NCBI GenBank assembly: GCA_964020155.1
Contig: OZ026554.1
Coordinates: forward strand, 1,665,747-1,729,746
Direction of reading: 5' to 3'
Length of the DNA stretch: 64,000 bases
Source of the DNA: Chondrilla cf. caribensis
Lineage: Eukaryota; Porifera; Demospongiae; Chondrillida; Chondrillidae
The notes beneath the pieces were generated by a model. The model was given only the letters and a program-made list of their open reading frames with translations. It ran no database searches and was not told the origin of the DNA. How positions within the stretch are numbered: the first letter of the stretch is position 1; every line of letters begins with the position of its first letter. Shown here piece after piece: positions 45,750 to 64,000 of the stretch. Made by a program: the position numbers and the translations under genes.

Positions 45750-46808
45750 CTATGAGTAAATCTCACTGTTATACATTGGTGTGTTTGATCCAGAATATAC
45801 ATTATCAAAGTGATCTGACAGATCGATATTGATAATAATGAATCCACACAGTGTTTGGCATATACTTTCATACAATGAGTGCAATTTCTTGCAGATCCTA
45901 TGGAACATCGTTGTCATTGAAGAACGCAGTGGCCGAAACACACAAATCATAATGATAGCTTGCAGCAGAATAGTGGCATCCATAATTCCATACAATGAAT
46001 ATGATATAGCTATCCGCACAGCCTTTACATCATCCGGGGCAACGAGTATGATGGCAGGAAGGAAAGCTGTCATGAAATTAATTGCATTCAAAGCAATCAA
46101 ACATGCTGAGAACTTGATCATAGCAATTCCCACGGTTCGTCCTTCAGCTGTGAACATAGATTTCTTCACAGCGTGATAGGTGAGAGCAGAGAATACAAAT
46201 GTGATTATGATGGATGAAATAGCAATCAGACACCAAAGCACACTAGCATGGGTGTATGCTACTGGGGTTGCTGCTATCAAGCTGCAAACAACATCATCCA
46301 GGTATCCTTCTTCCGCGTAGGTATTTTCCAGGAGGATGGGGACGTTTACTACTAGCACTGCGAATCCAACGATCGCGATGCTGCCCAACAGTGCAACGTT
46401 ACTGATTCCCTTCTGTCCTTTCTTGACGTACAGGAACATCACGACGGAATAGGTGCCTGTGAGCGCGAATCTTCCGTACAGCATAGCGAAGATAACAAAT
46501 AATGGCAAACGGCACGACAGCGAGTACGTACCGCTTTCTGTGTGCAGCCCAAGACCTCGGGATACGTGGCCAACTCGCCACACCATTGTTGCAATCCCGA
46601 ATACGATTGCTCCAGCGAGCAGCGCCCCGGAGACAATTTTCATTGCCCTGATGGTAGCGTTATCCACTACTAGCGCCAGGAGCGCCAGTCCGTTCATCAC
46701 CAGCGACGGCAACGTTATCGCAAACAGAAGAATGCAATCCAACGCTATGTAGAGCCCGGGCGGGAGTCCTAGGGCTTGTTTATCCGTCCAGTTTGTGACG
46801 TTCTCCAT
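45750..46808 (-). CDS. Seven-transmembrane receptor, single exon
   Basis: 352 aa in one exon. N-glycosylation sites at N3 and N6 precede TM1. Hydrophobic helices lie at about 18-48, 56-77, 98-127, 138-160, 186-212, 227-256 and 263-291. Cys99 at the start of TM3 and Cys175 in the second outer loop could form the usual GPCR disulfide. A long cytoplasmic tail follows VFRPLRSSM. I see neither a DRY motif after TM3 (there it reads TGTYSVVMFLYVKKG) nor NPxxY in TM7, so the class is uncertain and it may belong to a lineage-specific GPCR family. Ligand unknown. A 7TM non-GPCR protein cannot be excluded. Confidence 0.8.
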   Translation of the reverse strand: MENVTNWTDKQALGLPPGLYIALDCILLFAITLPSLVMNGLALLALVVDNATIRAMKIVSGALLAGAIVFGIATMVWRVGHVSRGLGLHTESGTYSLSCRLPLFVIFAMLYGRFALTGTYSVVMFLYVKKGQKGISNVALLGSIAIVGFAVLVVNVPILLENTYAEEGYLDDVVCSLIAATPVAYTHASVLWCLIAISSIIITFVFSALTYHAVKKSMFTAEGRTVGIAMIKFSACLIALNAINFMTAFLPAIILVAPDDVKAVRIAISYSLYGIMDATILLQAIIMICVFRPLRSSMTTMFHRICKKLHSLYESICQTLCGFIIINIDLSDHFDNVYSGSNTPMYNSEIYS

Positions 46809-47055
46809 GATAGTTTCTAATCCTTCGCTGTTATTTATCGTGTATCCAAGGCTGTTGTCCAGTAACTAGGGTAGATAGTTCTGTTCATCTTTCTCTTCCC
46901 CACACCCTTTTCATTTATAAGTGCCTGTAATATATTGCAGTTTTCCCATTTTACACAAATTAAGAGGCAAAGAAGCTTTGATAGCTGTTGACAAAACTCC
47001 ATCAACACCATGCATATCAACTGCATCTGCAGATCAAACTACATAATATATACTG

Positions 47056-47090
<35 letters not shown>

Positions 47091-47481
47091 CCTGTGTGCA
47101 TGTTTGCCTGTATGTGAGTGTGTGCATGTTTGCCTGTATGTGAGTGTGTGCGTGTTTGCCTGTGTGTGCATGTTTGTGTGTGTGTGCGTATGTGTGTGCT
47201 GATCTATGTATCCAATAATTATTGTATAGCTAAGTGATTAATTAATGCATTACATAGCTAGCATATGTGTATATTGACATCCCACTCTTGTTATGTGGGT
47301 GAGGTCATGAATAATAACATGAACCAGTCAGTGCGCACAGACACGCCTGTAGTATAGTATACTTGCATGCATGCAACAAGACCAGATTGAACTGCATCAA
47401 GTGAATTATTAAGCCATTCATGGAGGAGTGACTAATACCAACTTCACCACATGCAGTTGGCTAGCGCACCCACTAGGTAAC
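46809..47481. other. Intergenic region with (GT)n
   Basis: It separates the 7TM receptor start from the PIGU stop (both minus). A degenerate GT/TG-rich patch spans about 47055-47200. No exon is seen. Confidence 0.5.
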
Positions 47482-52556
<5,075 letters not shown>

Positions 52557-53607
52557 CTCCTAACAGCGAATGTGGATGTTTGTAACAGGGGGATCCCCTG
52601 CACCGGTTTATTATGTAATGCGCGATCGCGCTTAGGTGCGCGCTTCTGATAGGATATTATAATAGATCTAACACAGCTACGATACTGTGGTGCTGTAGAC
52701 ATAATATTATAAGTTGTTTGCTACAATTACTTATTCGTATATCTATAACACCATGCATGTATCGTTACAATGACTAACATTCAGGCTTATGCAATAGGTA
52801 TAATAATATTATGAAAATTTATAATTATAATTAATTTTGCAATTTTTTATTACTTTTATATTTTATGCATAATGATACATTGCAATACTATGATATTGAT
52901 CATACAGACATTATTGTTGCATATTATGCATCATCTTTGGCTTACTCACAATTTATAAATTGCCTCAAATATAATTATATAACAGGCTAGGATAATATTT
53001 AGTCTATATATATACGATGTGGTAATCAATTATATTAGCATTATAATAATATGTGCATTAAGTAATAGTTAGCATTATGTGCATATAAGTAATAGTTATT
53101 GTATGACCACTCCGAAACCCTTCACGTTCTTTTAATAGCAATTCAGCGGCACATCAGAACCACGAAACCGAGTAAGCCTGTTAATTTTTTCGCCGATCCG
53201 GAGTTCCACCTCCTTCAGAATAAACACAAATGTTACAATGATTCAGATTGTTAAGATAACATGGGCACATAAAGCTGACAATTACTAATCGAGTACACTT
53301 GCGGTTGAAAAGGTCAAAAAAGTGTGCAATTACAAAAAACCATGCACGCTTTTTCCTTTGATGTTAACCACAACCATACAACAACAATGATAAGTATTTA
53401 TGTGTACAAAACCAAAGAAGTACTATTACCAATTTGGATACAAAACCAAGATTAACAATAAAGTAGCAGTAGACCCACAGCAGCCATACATCCCACCCAT
53501 GCACACCAGCTACAGGCAGAGTGCTATGTATCTAGGTCACTATCTCCAGCTAAGCAAAGATTTTTAAGGCATTAATGCAATTACAAAATATTAAGGCAAA
53601 AATAAGG
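52557..53607. other. AT-rich intergenic region
   Basis: It lies between the PIGU start and the CYLD-type stop codon (both minus). There is a GC-rich spot near 52615-52650 (gcgcgatcgcgc) within otherwise AT-rich DNA, possibly part of the PIGU promoter. No exon is recognised. Confidence 0.5.
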
Positions 53608-61186
<7,579 letters not shown>

Positions 61187-62306
61187 CTGCAGAAGAAGAC
61201 CAAAGTATGACTACATACTTTTTATCCACTGGACGTGTAGATCATCTTTGATGGAACGTAACTGATAGAACTATTACTGTAATACAGTGCCTCATTTGAG
61301 TTCTTATGTTGTTTACTTTATGTGAGATAGATGAGAAGTTTTACAATGTACCTTGCCTACATTGTCTATATATGGCTAAGCCTATAGACTTCTATGTAGT
61401 TGTCAGTATATCATGTTAGCTGTCTGTCTGTAAAAGTTACGGACACCTGAAGTTCTTATAAATTTGTGTTTTCATGAACCAACAAGTAATTTTATGACTG
61501 TGTCTCTTTCCATTTTTTGAATGACATCTGTTTCCTGTGGTACGGTTTATTCAGACCCCTTTCGTGCATTTCAGGGACTGAATTCACCATATGCAGGAGA
61601 GAATATTTGACATTATCCGAGAGCTGCTGATATCATAAAACCAAGAGCACTTTACAGAAGCATTCTTCCTTAATTATAATAATAATAATAACAGGATACC
61701 AACTTAAATGGATGGCCTCAAGTACTCCAGCATTGAGCTATATTCACTGATGCAAATTATTGTTGGTGTGTCATGCTAGAAGCCAGGCTAGCTAACTCAA
61801 TCAGGTATCTTACCTTAGTAAGTGACATTTTGACGCACCATATTATTACTAGGTCGAGTCATTTCATATTTAAAGGTCATTTGAAGTGTACAAAAGGAGA
61901 TATAGGGTAAGTGCTAGTAACATGAGACAGACGGTATTATGGGACATTAGAAAGAAACATTGTACAATTCATAGTATAAACTGGTCTTGTAAGAGGTAAC
62001 CTGCTATCAATGTAGCTTCGCGTAAGACGGCAATCCTTCATAATTTAGGCATTATAATGCGCATGCGCAAAACCGAATCCCCGACCCGCGTGCGCGAATG
62101 GTGATTATACTTCAACCTCGACTAAAAGCGTATTTGTTACGGATCTCTTTCACACGTGTACGTACATACACAGGTACGTGTTTTGGCAGTGTTCAACACT
62201 GTTTGATGTTTTTGTATGCTCTTAGATTGATCCACCATTATTAGTAAATTTATAACCGAATAATTAACTCACGAAAAAACATTCATTCTGATGATTGTAT
62301 AGGGAA
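61187..62306. other. Intron or intergenic DNA upstream of the kinase exon
   Basis: On the minus strand I find no glycine-rich loop, VAVK lysine or other N-lobe exon in this stretch. A GC-rich patch (gcgcatgcgc) lies near 62060. The left terminal repeat of the transposon that follows was not identified. Confidence 0.5.
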
Positions 62307-64000
62307 ATGTCATCGTCCAAAGATGGAAAGAAGAGGAGACTGTGGAGCGATGAAAGCATGGTTGCTGCCATTAAGTATGTGGAAGAAGGCAAAGGCCTCA
62401 GAGAAGCGGCAAGACTGCACAATGTCCCGGTTGAATCTTTGAGGAGACGAATACTTGGAACCGTGGAACCAATTTGTAGGCCAGGTCCTCCTACTGTTTT
62501 AACCCTTGAAAAAGAAGAGTCCTTTGAGAGATACATAATGAATATGGCTGATATGGGTTTCGGACTGACCAGAGAAGACATTATGCGCCTTGCCTTCAAT
62601 ATTGTGGAGAAATGTGGCAGACAACATCCATTTCATGATGGCATGGCAGGACGTGGGTGGTTTGACGGATTTCGAGCTAGACATCCTCGTCTTACACTTC
62701 GCATCCAACAACCCCTTTCATTTTGTCGGGCATTCTGTGCAAATGAGGACGTTATCAAAGACATTTTGGCTAAGTTGGGTGCCATCTATGCTCGTCTCAA
62801 TCTTTTATCTAAACCCATGCAAATTTTTAATGCTGATGAAACTGGGATTTCTGTCGTACATAAGCCTGGAAAAGTGGTTGCAGAGATTGGTCGAAGAACA
62901 CTATGGTTCGTTACAGCAGCAGAAAAGGGCAAAAACCACACAATTTTGTCTTGTGTGTCTGCCACTGGATTTGCTTTACCACCGATGATGATATATCCAA
63001 GGAAGAAAGCAGTTCCAGATAACCTGAAGATGGGATGTATTCCAGGTTCTTTGTTCAAGAACAGTGAAAATGGCTGGATTACTCAAGAAATATACATGGA
63101 ATGGTTTCAATGGTTTCTAGCAAATATCCCTCCTACCAGACCTGTGCTTTTAATTGAAGATGGGCATGCATCGCATATTTCAATAGAAATTCTCGAGCTG
63201 GCTCGCACCAATGATGTACATCTTCTCTGTCTTCCAGCCCACGCCACACATATTTTGCAACCCTTGGACATAGGAGTATTCAAATCATTCAAGACGTTTT
63301 TTTCTAAAGCGTGTCACAAATACCTTACCACCTACCCAGGTCGTGTAATAACAACAGACGTCATCGCTTCACTTGTTGCAGAAGCTTGGCCACAGTCCAT
63401 GACACCACTAAACATAATGAGTGGATTCAGAAAATGCAGCATTTATCCAATCAATCCTGGGGAGGTCAGTGATCGACAACTTGCTCCCTCAAAGGCAGTT
63501 CGACCGAAGAACCCTAGTCTGTCCCACTCCAGCAGTGATTTCACACTCTCCAGCAGTGCCGATTCTCAACCTGAGGAGAAGTTGCTCCCCTCGATATTTA
63601 CAAAAGAGCAAGAAGCTCTGTATCAAACACGCTATGAAGAAGGTTATGATGTATACGACTGTAGTTATGTAACTTGGCTTCAATTAAATCATCCCGAGGC
63701 AGCTCGTAACTTCTCGCAAGCTAAGCACCCTAGTACAGCAGAGCCTAACTGCCAAGAAAACAGGAAAGCCAATTCCAGTGGTTCCGTTGTTACCCAGGCT
63801 CCGAAGTCAATTCCTTCAAACACAACTGTGTCTAGCTGCAGTTCTTCAGATGTCCTGAGGGAATTACTTGTTCTTCCTCAACCTAAGCCCTCAAAACATA
63901 AAAAACGTACAGCACTCAACAGTAAGGCACGGGTTATCACTGACATAGAAGTGTTGGAGGAGCTGAAGAGAAAACAGGTGAAAAAAGCTGAAGAAGAGGC
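62307..64000 (+). CDS. Pogo/Tigger/jerky-type DDE transposase (3'-partial)
   Basis: An uninterrupted frame of 564 codons runs from the ATG at 62307 off the window edge. Residues 14-50 form a Psq-type helix-turn-helix (ESMVAAIKYVEEGKGLREAARLHNVPVESLRRRI, shown as motif span only by its ends DESMV...RRRI). A CENP-B-like second DNA-binding part follows (MAGRGWFDGFRARHP). The DDE_1 core has NADETG, LIEDGHASH and LQPLDIGVF, giving the three acidic residues. The C-terminal tail is Ser-rich and then basic. The family cuts and pastes DNA at TA targets. The intact frame suggests a young element or a co-opted gene; nothing in the window decides. It lies on the 5' side of the kinase-CYLD gene. Confidence 0.88.
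   Translation, partial: MSSSKDGKKRRLWSDESMVAAIKYVEEGKGLREAARLHNVPVESLRRRILGTVEPICRPGPPTVLTLEKEESFERYIMNMADMGFGLTREDIMRLAFNIVEKCGRQHPFHDGMAGRGWFDGFRARHPRLTLRIQQPLSFCRAFCANEDVIKDILAKLGAIYARLNLLSKPMQIFNADETGISVVHKPGKVVAEIGRRTLWFVTAAEKGKNHTILSCVSATGFALPPMMIYPRKKAVPDNLKMGCIPGSLFKNSENGWITQEIYMEWFQWFLANIPPTRPVLLIEDGHASHISIEILELARTNDVHLLCLPAHATHILQPLDIGVFKSFKTFFSKACHKYLTTYPGRVITTDVIASLVAEAWPQSMTPLNIMSGFRKCSIYPINPGEVSDRQLAPSKAVRPKNPSLSHSSSDFTLSSSADSQPEEKLLPSIFTKEQEALYQTRYEEGYDVYDCSYVTWLQLNHPEAARNFSQAKHPSTAEPNCQENRKANSSGSVVTQAPKSIPSNTTVSSCSSSDVLRELLVLPQPKPSKHKKRTALNSKARVITDIEVLEELKRKQVKKAEEE

Overview
The window looks like nuclear DNA of an early-branching animal, most probably a sponge. Genes are intron-rich and compact (many introns are 60-300 bp), intergenic DNA is very AT-rich, long (CA)n/(GT)n tracts are common, and there are fibrinogen-related secreted proteins, a TKL-like kinase with a coiled-coil tail, and metazoan genes such as CYLD, PIGU, DYNLRB, TMEM143 and ZNFX1. 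The sponge call is an inference from gene content and style.

Layout. 1-5.5 kb: ZNFX1-like helicase in one long exon, open at the left edge (+). 6.7-28.8 kb: an SDR oxidoreductase gene (-) whose exons 1-5 lie at 27.4-28.8 kb and exons 6-8 at 6.7-8.5 kb. Its 18.8-kb intron 5 holds, on the other strand, a tandem array of fibrinogen-related (FReD) genes: copies A, B, D, E, F look intact, C carries an in-frame stop, one copy is cut after exon 1 by a Gypsy fragment, and a 92-bp exon remnant lies after F. 28.8-36.9 kb: four tandem sialidase-like (BNR) genes (+); the first starts 18 bp from the SDR start codon, head to head. 37.3-40.0 kb: dynein light chain roadblock (-), divergent from TMEM143 (40.1-42.3 kb, +). 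42.5-45.4 kb: a compact second SDR paralogue (-). 45.7-46.8 kb: a single-exon 7TM receptor (-). 47.5-52.6 kb: PIGU (-), 12 exons. 53.6-61.2 kb: exons on the - strand that chain in phase from a protein-kinase C-lobe through three coiled-coil exons to CAP-Gly and a CYLD-type ubiquitin protease, with a dead Gypsy element in one intron. 62.3-64 kb: an open pogo/jerky-type DDE transposase ORF (+), running off the right edge.

Two signals stand out. First, the FReD paralogues are nearly identical except at about a dozen codons near the C-terminus, where almost every copy has a different amino acid and the changes fall mostly at codon positions 1 and 2; this suggests a diversified recognition family. 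Second, the exon phases support a kinase-CYLD fusion, joining a kinase and a deubiquitinase in one predicted protein. Functions are inferred from motifs seen in the translations; no database search was run.
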